A DNA stretch of 64,000 nucleotides from MPNP01 sp965116235 (GTDB taxonomy: Bacteria > Pseudomonadota > Alphaproteobacteria > Rhodobacterales > Rhodobacteraceae), in NCBI GenBank assembly GCA_965116235.1, contig OZ220496.1, forward strand, positions 1,612,001-1,676,000, read 5' to 3'. Shown piece by piece: positions 36,651 to 45,837 of this stretch; the first letter of the stretch is position 1; each line of letters starts with the position of its first letter. Below the pieces are notes generated by a model. The model had not been told where the DNA came from and ran no database searches. It saw only the letters and a program-made list of their open reading frames with translations. Both the position numbers and the translations under genes were made by a program.

Positions 36651-37817
36651 GTGCCAAAGTTCAGCAAGGAATACATTGACGAAATTGTGGCTCGCTTGTC
36701 CCTGCGAGAAACAATAACTCGGGAAGCGGGGACTGTATTTCAGCGAACGGCCGATGGCTACAAGGGACTATGTCCCTTTCATCGAGAGAAAACCCCCTCC
36801 TTCCATATCTACGAATCGGAGCGACAGCACTATATCTGTTTCGGCTCAGGGTGCGGAGTCAAGGGCGATGTGCTGACGTTTCTGATGCAGTGGCGAAATA
36901 TCGAGTTCCTCGAGGCCGTGGAATATGCCCGCGAGTTGGCAAACATGCCAGAATATGTTCCGAACGAGGTCGATTTTCCTGCCCAAAGCCGCTCTCCTGT
37001 TCCACAACGAGTCATGAAGCCATGGTCGGACTTGCCAATCCCGAAAGACGTGGAACTTCCGGTCGTTGGAGTGCCAGTGAATGTTTACAATCCAAAGAAG
37101 GAGACTATCTCGCCCAACTCGCCCACGCATGTTCATGTCTATCGCAACATCAAGGGAGAGGCGCTGTTTCTGGTGTTGCGTTTCAACCGAAGTGACGGGG
37201 GCAAGTATTTTTTCCAGGTAACCTGGCAGTATGGCCCAACCAAACAGTTGCCGCACATCAGAGGCCGCTGGACTCAATACACTTTTTCACCGGACATTGG
37301 CCGCCCGCTGTACGGGCTTGAGGACCTGCCCTCATGGCAGGCTCAGGACGGTCAGCTCATTCTTGTGGTTGAAGGCGAAAAAACTCGTGATGCCGCAATA
37401 CGGATGCTCCCGCTGGACAAGTTTGGAGTCTGGATCATTTCCAACATGGGGAGTACAGGATCCGTGAACAAGGTTGACTGGCAGCCTCTGGTCGAGGGAA
37501 TCAGAGGTGCACTGCACAGAAGTGCATCCGTCACCTTCTTGCTATGGCCTGATGCTGACAAGTTGCTGGAAAAGCCTGATGGCCAGCTGGTTGATCGTCA
37601 AGAAAAGTTTGCTACGACTTGGCAATCAGAAATTTGCCACGCCCTCGATGAGAATGAAGTGAATTTGGAAGCCGTGTACTTCCGAAAGATAAATCCGGGG
37701 GCCGACAGGCCACCGGGGTGGGATCTGGCTGATGCTCTGGAGGAAGATTGGACAAAAGCCCATATCATAAACTGGTTTTTGGGGAATAGTGAAAGACTCA
37801 AAGTTAGGGTTGCCTGA
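36651..37817 (+). CDS. Orphan CHC2 zinc finger/Toprim protein (primase-like)
   Basis: The 388-residue product starts like DnaG: EIVARLSLRETITREAG, then LCPFHREKTPSFHIY and YICFGSGCGVKGDVLTFLM. The zinc ligands would be Cys41, His44, Cys63 and Cys68. The second pair is CX4C where primases have CX2C. A Toprim-like segment follows: LILVVEGEKTRDAAI with Glu241, and LLWPDADK with Asp301 and Asp303. There is no helicase-binding domain, and the RNA polymerase core of DnaG is reduced or absent. It resembles phage- or plasmid-type replication proteins. The GTG start at 36651 is the first in frame that fits. Confidence 0.75.
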   Translation: MPKFSKEYIDEIVARLSLRETITREAGTVFQRTADGYKGLCPFHREKTPSFHIYESERQHYICFGSGCGVKGDVLTFLMQWRNIEFLEAVEYARELANMPEYVPNEVDFPAQSRSPVPQRVMKPWSDLPIPKDVELPVVGVPVNVYNPKKETISPNSPTHVHVYRNIKGEALFLVLRFNRSDGGKYFFQVTWQYGPTKQLPHIRGRWTQYTFSPDIGRPLYGLEDLPSWQAQDGQLILVVEGEKTRDAAIRMLPLDKFGVWIISNMGSTGSVNKVDWQPLVEGIRGALHRSASVTFLLWPDADKLLEKPDGQLVDRQEKFATTWQSEICHALDENEVNLEAVYFRKINPGADRPPGWDLADALEEDWTKAHIINWFLGNSERLKVRVA

Positions 37818-37828
37818 CGTTCGGTCAT

Positions 37829-38417
37829 CAAGGACTCGCTCGAAACCGGCCTTCCAGGCTTTTCATCACCGAATTGAAAAAGGCGTTTGAGTCTTCGTTA
37901 CTCAATTCGATCTCTGCGACTCCGAGCGAATTCAGGTTCAAGGTTTCCCTGCTATCGTCAATGTTTGGCTGCTTGGGCCTGAATCGACAATTCTGACATG
38001 AAATGTACCTGAGGGACCAGCCATGGCAATCAGGGGACGAACCTCTTCAATAAAGCCGACACCGGATACGATCGAAACAATATTGCTTTCAATGTTGCAC
38101 TCAAGCCGATCTTCAGCAAGTTCACCCAAATAGCCCTGCCCGTATTTTGGCTTGAGTATCGCCTCACTATAGTCGATGTAGGCTTGTCGAGGAGTTTTGC
38201 CGCCAAATTCCCAGCAGGGAACATCCTTTCTGTTCTCAAAGTGAAAGATATCGTTTGCATTACCCAGCCCATGGAACTTGTGCGTTTCGATTTTCAGAAA
38301 GTCCGACAAGGCAAAGTGATCGCCGTTAAATTCAGTTGCTAGCATGGATCCGGCCCGATTCTTGCCAGTCCGTGGAGCTCCTGAAATCAAGATCAGATGG
38401 AGTGTATGAAGTGTCAT
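37829..38417 (-). pseudogene. dNMP kinase-like P-loop protein, frameshifted
   Basis: The N-terminal 145 residues read LILISGAPRTGKNRAGSMLA (P-loop) and FGGKTPRQAYIDYSEAILKP, then YGQGYLGELAEDRL. This resembles phage-type deoxynucleoside monophosphate kinases. At about 37985 one base appears lost (GTCGATTC for GTCCGATTC). The in-register frame then continues RFRPKQPNIDDSRETLNLN and ends ...MKSLEGRFRASP at 37829. Read as it stands, the protein stops early at 37938 with an unrelated tail of about 14 residues. The active-site part is intact, so the shorter 159-residue product could still be made. It is convergent with the CHC2/Toprim gene. Confidence 0.65.
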
Positions 38418-38731
38418 TGGGGAGTTGTACCAAATTCCGCTGAAAAATAATTCGATATTTCACTGGATGGAGTGCCTGGGTTTCGATTGGCATGCCGCCT
38501 TCATGCACAAACGGCTCGCGTGAGCCAAGTCACGGGCATGAGCTTGGCTGACAGGCCTGACGACGTGGAATGGATTGTGGAGTTAATAGGAGCAGACACC
38601 CAAAAGCTCAGATCAAGAGAGCATTAGGAGAAGTTAAAACTGAGGCAATTCTTGCCGTTGGACATGTGCTCCAAATATGCATGTCTGAAGTGCACACAAA
38701 ACAATCATGTCGTGAGCGTAAAAGGGGTGTA
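38418..38731. other. Intergenic region, no gene seen
   Basis: About 310 bases between the kinase-like gene start and the end of the intact family B ATPase. No gene, repeat or clear terminator recognised; overlapping frames here look like chance. Confidence 0.4.
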
Positions 38732-40033
38732 TCATGGTCGAGGTTTTTGCGGAACTGCTTCGATTTTAGTTGCCGGCTTCGTCATCTCGATCATGTACTC
38801 CATGAGCGAGGGAATCCCGGGCTCCCAAGTGCCGGCTACAGCACCCTCGCAGATATAGCCCTTGTGCCGCATGAAAGTTTCTCGTTCCGATGCCTGATCT
38901 GCTCCCAAGGCGTCTAAAACCTTTTCCAGTTCTGGTGCAGTCATGACGTTGCCGCAAGCCTGAAAGGCCAATGCGACCTCACGAGCCAAGGCTTGTTCAC
39001 CTAAAGTTTGAAATTCCTTGCGCCGGCGTTCGTAATAGCGACGTCGTGGGTCACGCGCAGCAGCGATGGCTGCTTGGCATTCTTTCATGCCTAAATGGTT
39101 GGTACCACGGGTCTGGACCGCATCAAACGCCTCGCGTCCATAAAGTTGCAGAAAAAATGGATAGCAATCTGCCTTGCGTATGAGTGTCAGAACGGCATCC
39201 GAATCACAGGTCAGACCGGCATCTAACAGAGGACGTTTTATGACATCATAGGCTGCATCCATCTCCAGACGGCCAATTCGCAACTGATAACCGCGATCCC
39301 AGTAACTAGCTCCTGCGCCATGCAGACAGTCGGTCAAATCAGGTGTCCCAGCCAAAGCAACGGCCAAGGGTATGCGTTCGCCGGCCTCCTGTACTGCATT
39401 GAGCAAGATGCGTAGAGCTGCAGGTTCCACCATGTGCGCTTCATCCAGCGTGATTAGTACCGGACCGCCGAGACGTAATAGCGACTCGCCTGCGCTTCGA
39501 TCAGGATGCTCTGGTAATGTCAAGGTTATGGAACCGAATCCAGCTGATAGTCGAGCTTCTGTCGCCTGCAGTGCCTGAACATCTCGCACCAGATCAGAAT
39601 GGGATCGATGCCAGCGCCGTATCCAAGCAAGCACCAAGTCCATTAGTTCCTTGCGATTTGGCCAGCGATTGGGTTCTGAATCGCTCGGTGCTACACCCGT
39701 CATCTCGATTCGTGGTCGAAACAGGACCTGATGCATCCCCTTTTCAGTACCTACCATGTCGGCGTTCAGTGTCAGTAGAATGTCTGGTTCGGGCCGGGTG
39801 CGGATTTGGTGCCGTAAGGCATTCAGCTGGACCGTCTTTCCTGTGCCCCGTGGTCCATACAGATACAGGAAGTCCGGTCCGGTGATGTCGATAGATTCTG
39901 ACGGCGGTTTTAAACCATTCAAGACTCTGGTCAGAATGCGTTCTACATCCGGGCGACGGCCCATAAAGGGCGGTGGCTTGGCAATGCCTGGAACGAAGGG
40001 GTTATCGGTCGATGCCGAATCGTTGGTGGTCAT
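38732..40033 (-). CDS. Family B AAA-type ATPase, intact copy
   Basis: The 433-residue protein is of no family I can name. NPFVPGIAKPPPFMGRRPDV at 11-30 precedes Walker A GPRGTGKT at 60-67. Walker B is VLITLDEAHM near 192-201, followed by the sensor-like ALAGTPDL. A helical lid (YPFFLQLYGREAFDAVQ) and a C-terminal winged-helix-like part (LRHK-type GYICEG, then PGIPSLMEYMIEM) follow. The closing IPSL motif is shared with the ankyrin ATPases, which suggests a common ancestor. There is no signal peptide or membrane segment. It resembles archaeal-type and TniB/ExeA-like AAA proteins in general form only. Nothing around it indicates the partner or substrate. Confidence 0.75.
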   Translation of the reverse strand: MTTNDSASTDNPFVPGIAKPPPFMGRRPDVERILTRVLNGLKPPSESIDITGPDFLYLYGPRGTGKTVQLNALRHQIRTRPEPDILLTLNADMVGTEKGMHQVLFRPRIEMTGVAPSDSEPNRWPNRKELMDLVLAWIRRWHRSHSDLVRDVQALQATEARLSAGFGSITLTLPEHPDRSAGESLLRLGGPVLITLDEAHMVEPAALRILLNAVQEAGERIPLAVALAGTPDLTDCLHGAGASYWDRGYQLRIGRLEMDAAYDVIKRPLLDAGLTCDSDAVLTLIRKADCYPFFLQLYGREAFDAVQTRGTNHLGMKECQAAIAAARDPRRRYYERRRKEFQTLGEQALAREVALAFQACGNVMTAPELEKVLDALGADQASERETFMRHKGYICEGAVAGTWEPGIPSLMEYMIEMTKPATKIEAVPQKPRP

Positions 40034-40065
40034 GGCCGGTTTCCGAATGACAGGTGCTGAGCGTT

Positions 40066-40094
40066 GATATAATTGAATCTGCAGTCAATGTCAA
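40066..40094 (-). promoter_or_regulatory. Sigma-70 type promoter of the intact family B ATPase
   Basis: On the minus strand a perfect TTGACA (40094-40089) and TATATC (40071-40066) are separated by 17 bases. The start codon lies 33 bases downstream. Confidence 0.65.
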
Positions 40095-40419
40095 GAAGAC
40101 GCCATATATACCACGCCCGACTTCCAACCTAGAAAAGATGTCTGTGGCTATCTAGTACTCTGTTGTAATCCGCTGCTGGCAGATACGACTACGGCAGTGA
40201 GTTCGGTTGAGTGTAGAATGACCGTGATCAGAATTTCATCAGTCCATGTATGGGCCGTTCGAGAACCAGTCATGCCGTCTGAAATTTAAACGTGCGGTGT
40301 GATGCCAAGATGTTACTGCGCATATGTACGGACATTGATGTGGTAACCTATTCCGTTATCTTTTTGCTGACATTTTTAGCCGGTAAATCATACGGTCTCG
40401 GCATGAACAGATCGCCGAC

Positions 40420-40437
40420 TGTCGCAAAAATGCGACA
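40420..40437 (+). promoter_or_regulatory. Perfect hairpin upstream of the porin-like gene
   Basis: TGTCGCA and TGCGACA form a 7-base stem with an AAAA loop, about 110 bases before the porin start. It could be an operator, a leader hairpin or a weak terminator. The remaining 40095-40547 stretch shows no gene; an AGGAG site lies at about 40534. Confidence 0.4.
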
Positions 40438-40547
40438 CTTTCCCAGAAAATGAAGCGACCATGACAAAAATGATTGAAACCGCCGCAAGGAGGCCGTAGT
40501 TCTTCCCCTCAACTGAAAACTTGAACATGCAAACAGGAGTACAAGTC

Positions 40548-42001
40548 ATGCAAAAGTTGATTGTCATGTCCATGGTGCTGGCGCTCGCGGGAGCGTATGC
40601 CCATGCCGACAACCATGATGGGGGGGGGTAGCCGCCTCTATGGATGACAGCGCGGCCGCTGTCGATGAAGCTGCCATGGATCCGTCCATGGCCGATGCGA
40701 CGATGGATGTCGCGATGATGGAGGATGTGCCCGAGATGCCGGCTGAAGAATCGGCGGCTCCGCCAGTGGCGTTGTCGGGTGAGGCCAAGATGGGTGTCAA
40801 GCGGGTAGATGATAGCCTGAGTACCGATCCGGATGGCGACAACCTTCAGACGGTCACCGAGTATGAGGTGAAGTTTACCTCGTCGGGCGTGACTGACGGC
40901 GGTTTGAAGTTTGGAGCATCCATCTCGATTGATGAAACGCCTGGTGTCAATCCGGCCAGTGTTCACATCGGTGCAGCAAGCGGGTCATGGACGCTGACGT
41001 TTGGCGACAATGATCCGGGTATCGATCTTGTCGGCAATATCGGTCTGGCAGACGCTGACGCGATCTCAGGCGGTACCATGATTATTGATCCCTTAAATTA
41101 CACTGTCGGTACCGGTACAAGTGCTGTGGTGAGGGCTGTCAAGCTTCCGGGAATGAGCAGCGCATTAATGCTTTCTGGAGCGCTAACTGTGGTGTCCGAT
41201 AATTCAGTGCAGTCGACCGTAGTGCCAATTACCAGTGTAACGGGGACTGTCGTTGGCTACTTTGCCTCTTCTGGCACTGATGAATCACCTGCGGTCAGTA
41301 GTGGCATGCCTATTTCGTTACCCAGGGGGACGGGTTTGAGTGCAACGCAAGTTACTGGTACTACTGCAAATGCTAGTTTTGTGCTGAGTATTGGAGATCT
41401 AACAGCCACACCTGGGCGGACTGCAGTTCGGTTGGATGGAAAATTGGGGTCGTTTACCTTTGCCCTGACATCCGGTGACAGTGGTGATAATGCATGGTCG
41501 CTTGGTACCAAGTACAAAGCCGGGTCTGTAAGTGTCGGCTTAGGCATCGACAGCAACGATGTGCTGGCCGCTGGCGTCGAGGGTAAATTTGCCGGCAATA
41601 CCATCAGTGGAACCTATGTCCGACAATCTGGTGATGATTACAATAGTATCGCATTTGGTGGTACCGCAACTGCGCCTACTGTCTATGCTGAACCGACATC
41701 GGCGAATGAATGGACGGCGATAGGTGTCAAGTTCACACGAGACCTTGGCAGTGGTACAAGCATTGCTCTGGCCTATTCCAAGAAGGATGACAAGAGCAAG
41801 GGTGTTTCGATACCTGCAGATTCAAATCAGATTGAGTTGGATTTTGAATATGGTCTCGGTGGCGGTGCGACATTCTACGCTGGTATCGAAAGACTGAGCC
41901 AGGATCAAGCCGCTTGGAGTCTTGAGAGTGGCAACATTGGTAGGGTTAAAGTTACCAAGAAAACGACCACACTTGAAACTGGGATCAAAATGGCGTTCTG
42001 A
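40548..42001 (+). CDS. Outer-membrane porin-like protein, frame broken at a G9 tract
   Basis: From ATG 40548 a signal peptide is encoded (MQKLIVMSMVLALAGAYAHA), then DNHD and GGG, and then a TAG at 40629. The mature protein lies in another frame from about 40622 to 42001: VAASMDDSAAAVDEAAMD, an acidic Ala/Met-rich stretch, then LSGEAKMGVKRVDD and many beta-strand segments, ending ETGIKMAF with a terminal Phe as in outer-membrane barrels. It resembles alphaproteobacterial porins. The two frames join if the G run (nine G, 40620-40628) had seven or ten G, so the gene is OFF as read. An internal ATG at 40640 would give a protein without a signal peptide. Confidence 0.75.
40620..40628 (+). repeat. 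G9 homopolymer in the porin-like gene
   Basis: Nine consecutive G directly after the signal-peptide segment. Changing the count by one or two switches the frame between the signal peptide and the mature barrel. Confidence 0.85.
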
Positions 42002-42026
42002 TTTAGAACGCGTAAGAAGTCGGCTA

Positions 42027-42048
42027 AAGGGGAGTTTCGGCTCCCCTT
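42027..42048 (+). terminator. Hairpin terminator after the porin-like gene
   Basis: AAGGGGAG and CTCCCCTT form an 8-base GC-rich stem around a TTTCGG loop, 25 bases after the stop codon. No strong T run follows, so it may also act as an mRNA-stabilising hairpin. Confidence 0.6.
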
Positions 42049-42852
42049 GTGCATTGTCAGCTAATTCAAAAGTCTTTCACCTCACACTGCCTAGATTGAT
42101 TGCGCCATCTGTCTGAACCTGTGTGGGACGGGGCTCTTACGAATACAAACACCGTCTCAGTTCCGGATATCCAGTCCAAGGGCTTGCGATTCGTATGCTG
42201 CACAAGCAATTGGACTCAGATGTTGAATCAATAGGCACAATACGTCTGATGGCCCCATGCACACACACGATTGAACTGCTCAAGTTGTGCTATTATCGGA
42301 CGTTTGTGTCGCTGCCAGCTCGGGAGACCATGACAGTTGTTACCCAGATGGACTTCGCCTGATTCAGTACAACTAGTAGTCCGTTTTAATCATTTGATAC
42401 TAATAACGTTTCAGAACTTGGTAAGATCGACATGCGTTGTGTTCCATATGACTGATCGGACCGGCTTGGCCTCGGTGTGGGCGGGATCCGTTCACGAGCA
42501 ACAAAGATGCTGGAATGACTGAAAACAGTCGATTACACATCACCAGAACTGAAATCTTTCGTTTTAAACGTACCACTAGTGTCAAGGATAACACATTATT
42601 GATCAGGATCTACAACTCGCATAACTTCTGTGTGGATGTTTTGACCCATGCGGGAACTACTCTATAGTGTCCCAAGAATTGAGACTAATTGCATCCTATC
42701 ACCGATGACTAAGAGTTGAATCTAACTAGCCGAGTTGAACGTCGCATTCGAAAATCCAAGTATACTGCGGACGATGCCGACAGTTACCTGATATCCGAGA
42801 GGGAAGGTGAATCTTCGATCAAGACGGCTATTTTTGTTGGCAAAGGATTTTG
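42049..42852. other. Intergenic region, no gene seen
   Basis: About 800 bases of lower GC content than the surroundings between the porin terminator and the MITE. The short frames present are not recognised and lack good start signals. Confidence 0.4.
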
Positions 42853-42860
42853 TAACAAAA

Positions 42861-43133
42861 GGGGCTTATATCTCTAACTTGAAAGTCAGATCTTGAATGG
42901 TTCTGAGGTTTTATATGAGCGAACTGACCTGCGTGTCTCGGGGCCACTTCACACGGGACCGACTCTTGAGATACGAGACATACAGGCCAATGGCCTAAGT
43001 CCGCTTCCGCCACGATACCCTCGAATGTTCCGGCGTGGGTCTCGTTCGGGCCGAGAAGGATCGGACACAATCGTGGTACCAGTTAGGGGCATCGATCGGG
43101 CATTCTTGATTTCAAGTTAGAGATATAAGCCCC
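42861..43133. mobile_element. MITE with 24-bp inverted repeats and 8-bp target duplication
   Basis: The element has perfect 24-base terminal inverted repeats (42861-42884 and 43110-43133; outer bases GGGGCTTATA). It is flanked on both sides by the direct repeat TAACAAAA (42853-42860 and 43134-43141). It is 273 bases long and has no transposase, so it would need one supplied in trans. GG-starting ends with 8-base AT-rich duplications are typical of IS families such as ISL3 and IS1595. It lies between the porin-like gene and galU, ending 79 bases before the galU target-side start region. Confidence 0.85.
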
Positions 43134-43220
43134 TAACAAAAAGAGTTGTATGCACTGTTGAGTTTCCTGATAGACACTGACAGCCATCTACTCTCTTGGA
43201 AGACCAACAGCAGAATTTGA

Positions 43221-44102
43221 ATGAATGCCATGCCCCAAAAAGTCAGAAAGGCCATTTTCCCTGTGGCGGGTCTTGGCACGCGTTTTTTGCCGGTGACCAA
43301 GGCGATTCCAAAGGAAATCATGACCCTCGTTGATCGTCCGCTCATTCAGTACGCCATGGATGAAGCAAAGGAAGCCGGAATCGAAGAGTTCATTTTTGTA
43401 ACTTCCAGGGGCAAAGGTTCGTTGGAGGACTATTTCGACCGCGCCCCAGCACTTGAGGAACACCTGCTTAAAAAAGGCAAGCTGAAACTCTTAAAAACAA
43501 TCCAGGGAACCAATCTGGAAAGCGGTTCGATCGCCTATGTCAGGCAACATGACCCGCTGGGCCTTGGGCACGCGGTTGGATGTGCCCGGAACCTGATAGC
43601 TGATGAACCGTTTGCCGTCATTCTGACTGATGATATTTTCGTTGCCGACGAGCCGGTGCTGAAGCAGATGGTGGACGCATACGAGACCGTGGGCGGTGAA
43701 ATGGTGGCCCTGACTGAAGTGCCATCAGATGCTGTGTCCAGTTACGGTGTCATTGAACCCGGGCCGAGATCCGGCAATATCATTCCGATCAAGGGCATGG
43801 TGGAAAAGCCTTTAGCTGGTGAGGCACCATCGAACTTTGCTGTCATCGGTCGCTACATTTTGACACCGAGGGTCATGAACAACATTGCCACCCTTGGAGC
43901 CGGGTCGGGGGGTGAGATCCAGCTCACGGATGCCATTGCACAGGAGACTATGAACGGGACAACGGTCAACGGTTTCCTGTTTGCCGGCCAAAGGTACGAC
44001 TGTGGCAGCAAAATAGGATATCTCAAGGCTGTCGTTTCACTTGCCCTGACACGAGAAGACCTGCAGGACGAATTCCGGGATTTCCTGCAGTCTGTCGTAT
44101 AG
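43221..44102 (+). CDS. galU: UTP--glucose-1-phosphate uridylyltransferase
   Basis: GalU makes UDP-glucose from UTP and glucose 1-phosphate for polysaccharide and envelope synthesis. The 293-residue sequence has the nucleotidyltransferase signature FPVAGLGTRFLPVTKAIPKE, then PLIQYAMDEAKEAGI, GHAVGCARNLI, ILTDDIF and VEKPLAGEAPSNFAVIGRYI, all normal for the family. The start may be ATG 43221 or 43230; the ribosome binding site is poor. The 5' region carries the MITE, whose right end is only about 80 bases upstream and may affect the promoter. It is convergent with pyk. Confidence 0.95.
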   Translation: MNAMPQKVRKAIFPVAGLGTRFLPVTKAIPKEIMTLVDRPLIQYAMDEAKEAGIEEFIFVTSRGKGSLEDYFDRAPALEEHLLKKGKLKLLKTIQGTNLESGSIAYVRQHDPLGLGHAVGCARNLIADEPFAVILTDDIFVADEPVLKQMVDAYETVGGEMVALTEVPSDAVSSYGVIEPGPRSGNIIPIKGMVEKPLAGEAPSNFAVIGRYILTPRVMNNIATLGAGSGGEIQLTDAIAQETMNGTTVNGFLFAGQRYDCGSKIGYLKAVVSLALTREDLQDEFRDFLQSVV

Positions 44103-44117
44103 GTATCGGGTTCTGTT

Positions 44118-45539
44118 CTAATCCGTACCGATCTTGGCCACCTGGACGATGTTGGTCGAACCGGAAACATTGAAGGGTACGCCAGCTGTAATGATAACCT
44201 GATCATCACCCTTGCCAAAGTCGTAGGACCGGGCGACGGTTGTGGCTATGCCCACGGCATCGTCAAAGCTGTTGGCTTTCTGGGTTATCTCGCAATGACC
44301 ACCCCACAGCAGCGTCAATCTCCGGGCATGCTTTTCGAATGGTGTTATGACAATGATTGGGACCAGCGGCTTTTCCCGTGCCACTAGCCGTGCCGTTGTT
44401 CCGGAATGGGTAAAGCAGCAGATGGCCTTGACTTCTGTCGTTTCGGCAATTTGCCGGGCTGCGAGAGTGATGGCGTCCGGGACCGTGCTGTTGTCTCCAC
44501 CTCGGGACCGTTTCATGATATCCCGAAAAGTGGGATCCTTCTCGACTGATAAGGCAACGTTGTTCATGGTCGTGATCGATTCGACCGGATATTGTCCCAC
44601 GGCCGATTCCCCCGACAGCATGACGGCATCGGCTCCTTCGTAAATAGCCGTGGCCACATCAGAAACTTCAGCTCGAGTGGGAGTCGAATTGGTCGTCATG
44701 CTTTCCAGCATTTGAGTGGCAACAATGACCGGTTTGGCCATTGAACGACATTTGCGAATCAGACGCTTCTGTATCGGGGGGACAGTATATATGGGAAGTT
44801 CAACGCCCAAGTCTCCGCGTGCGATCATGATCCCGTCGGACGCTTCCAGAATTTCATCAAAACGCTCGACCGCCGCAGGTTTTTCCACCTTTGTCATCAG
44901 AGCTGCCCGACCTTTGGTCAAAGACCGTGCATCCTCCACATCTCTTGGGTTCTGAACGAAGGACAGGGCTAGCCAGTCGATGCCGAGCTGGCACGCAAAC
45001 TCAAGATCGGACCGATCCTTTCTTGACAGTGCTGCCATCGGCAGAATCGCATCGGGAACATTGACACCCTTGTGGTTGGAAATTTCACCCCCTTCCATCA
45101 CTGTACAGGTCGCGAATTCGGCGGTGCTGTCTTCCACCCTGAGTTTGACTTTCCCATCGTTGACAAGAAGAGTGGAGCCCGCCTTGATCGCTTGAAATAT
45201 CTCCGGGTGGGGGAGACACACCCGGCTTTTGTCTCCCGGCTTTGGGTCTTGATCAAAATGGAACGTGTCTTCTTTCCGAAGAATCTCCTTTCCGTTCTCA
45301 AAATCGCCAACCCTGAGTTTCGGTCCTTGCAGATCGACAAGAATGCCGATGGGTCTCGACAATTCGGTCTCAATCTCACGAATGATGGAATGCAGTTTCC
45401 TGATCATGTCATGGTCACCATGACTCATGTTCAACCGAAACACATCAGCACCGGCTTCAAACATTTTTCGGATTGTCGTGTAGTCGCTTGAAGCCGGACC
45501 CAAGGTCGCAACAATCTTTATGTTTCGCAAACGTCGCAA
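44118..45539 (-). CDS. pyk: Pyruvate kinase
   Basis: Pyruvate kinase converts phosphoenolpyruvate and ADP to pyruvate and ATP in glycolysis. The 473-residue chain has KIVATLGPASSDYTTIRKMF, the PxxLVDLQGPKLRVG region, MTKVEKPAAVERFDEIL, MIARGDLGVELP, the signature CRSMAKPVIVATQMLESM and a normal C-terminal domain. The start is TTG 45539: it gives the usual N-terminus and is preceded by AAGGAG at the right distance. A perfect 9-base inverted repeat lies about 80 bases upstream. It is separated from convergent galU by 15 bases. Confidence 0.95.
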   Translation of the reverse strand: MRRLRNIKIVATLGPASSDYTTIRKMFEAGADVFRLNMSHGDHDMIRKLHSIIREIETELSRPIGILVDLQGPKLRVGDFENGKEILRKEDTFHFDQDPKPGDKSRVCLPHPEIFQAIKAGSTLLVNDGKVKLRVEDSTAEFATCTVMEGGEISNHKGVNVPDAILPMAALSRKDRSDLEFACQLGIDWLALSFVQNPRDVEDARSLTKGRAALMTKVEKPAAVERFDEILEASDGIMIARGDLGVELPIYTVPPIQKRLIRKCRSMAKPVIVATQMLESMTTNSTPTRAEVSDVATAIYEGADAVMLSGESAVGQYPVESITTMNNVALSVEKDPTFRDIMKRSRGGDNSTVPDAITLAARQIAETTEVKAICCFTHSGTTARLVAREKPLVPIIVITPFEKHARRLTLLWGGHCEITQKANSFDDAVGIATTVARSYDFGKGDDQVIITAGVPFNVSGSTNIVQVAKIGTD

Positions 45540-45615
45540 GATCAGATCTCCTTAATCCAGTTCCCATATGGCTGGCAAAGCGAGTCTCATCCAGCAGTTG
45601 CATTCATTACACATA

Positions 45616-45640
45616 TTAAGGTATGGAGACAATACCTTAA
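45616..45640. promoter_or_regulatory. Perfect inverted repeat upstream of pyk, possible operator
   Basis: TTAAGGTAT (45616-45624) and ATACCTTAA (45632-45640) are a perfect 9-base inverted repeat with a 7-base spacer, 77 bases before the pyk start codon. This is the form of a dimeric regulator site. No regulator gene is nearby. It lies in the 486-base region between pyk and pheT. Confidence 0.5.
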
Positions 45641-45837
45641 GGAAGGCTGTGGAACCGGCTGGAAGAAACGATGACCATGACGGTTTGCCCAACCATCCTC
45701 CTCGACCCATGTCTGTTGCGGCCATTCTGACAAGCCCGTTTGAAGTGAATGGTCGAAAGAGAGTTCATGATGTTTTGAGGGGCGTGATCTTATGCCCATC
45801 GGGGGTACGGTAAAATCAATCGCTCCGTTGTGTTGTT

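Noticed and set aside
40388..40966. 192-codon minus-strand frame over the porin start
   Set aside because: Antisense to the signal peptide and G tract region; no motifs.
42123..42362. 79-codon plus-strand frame after the porin
   Set aside because: No recognisable family, no ribosome binding site, in a region with no other sign of coding.
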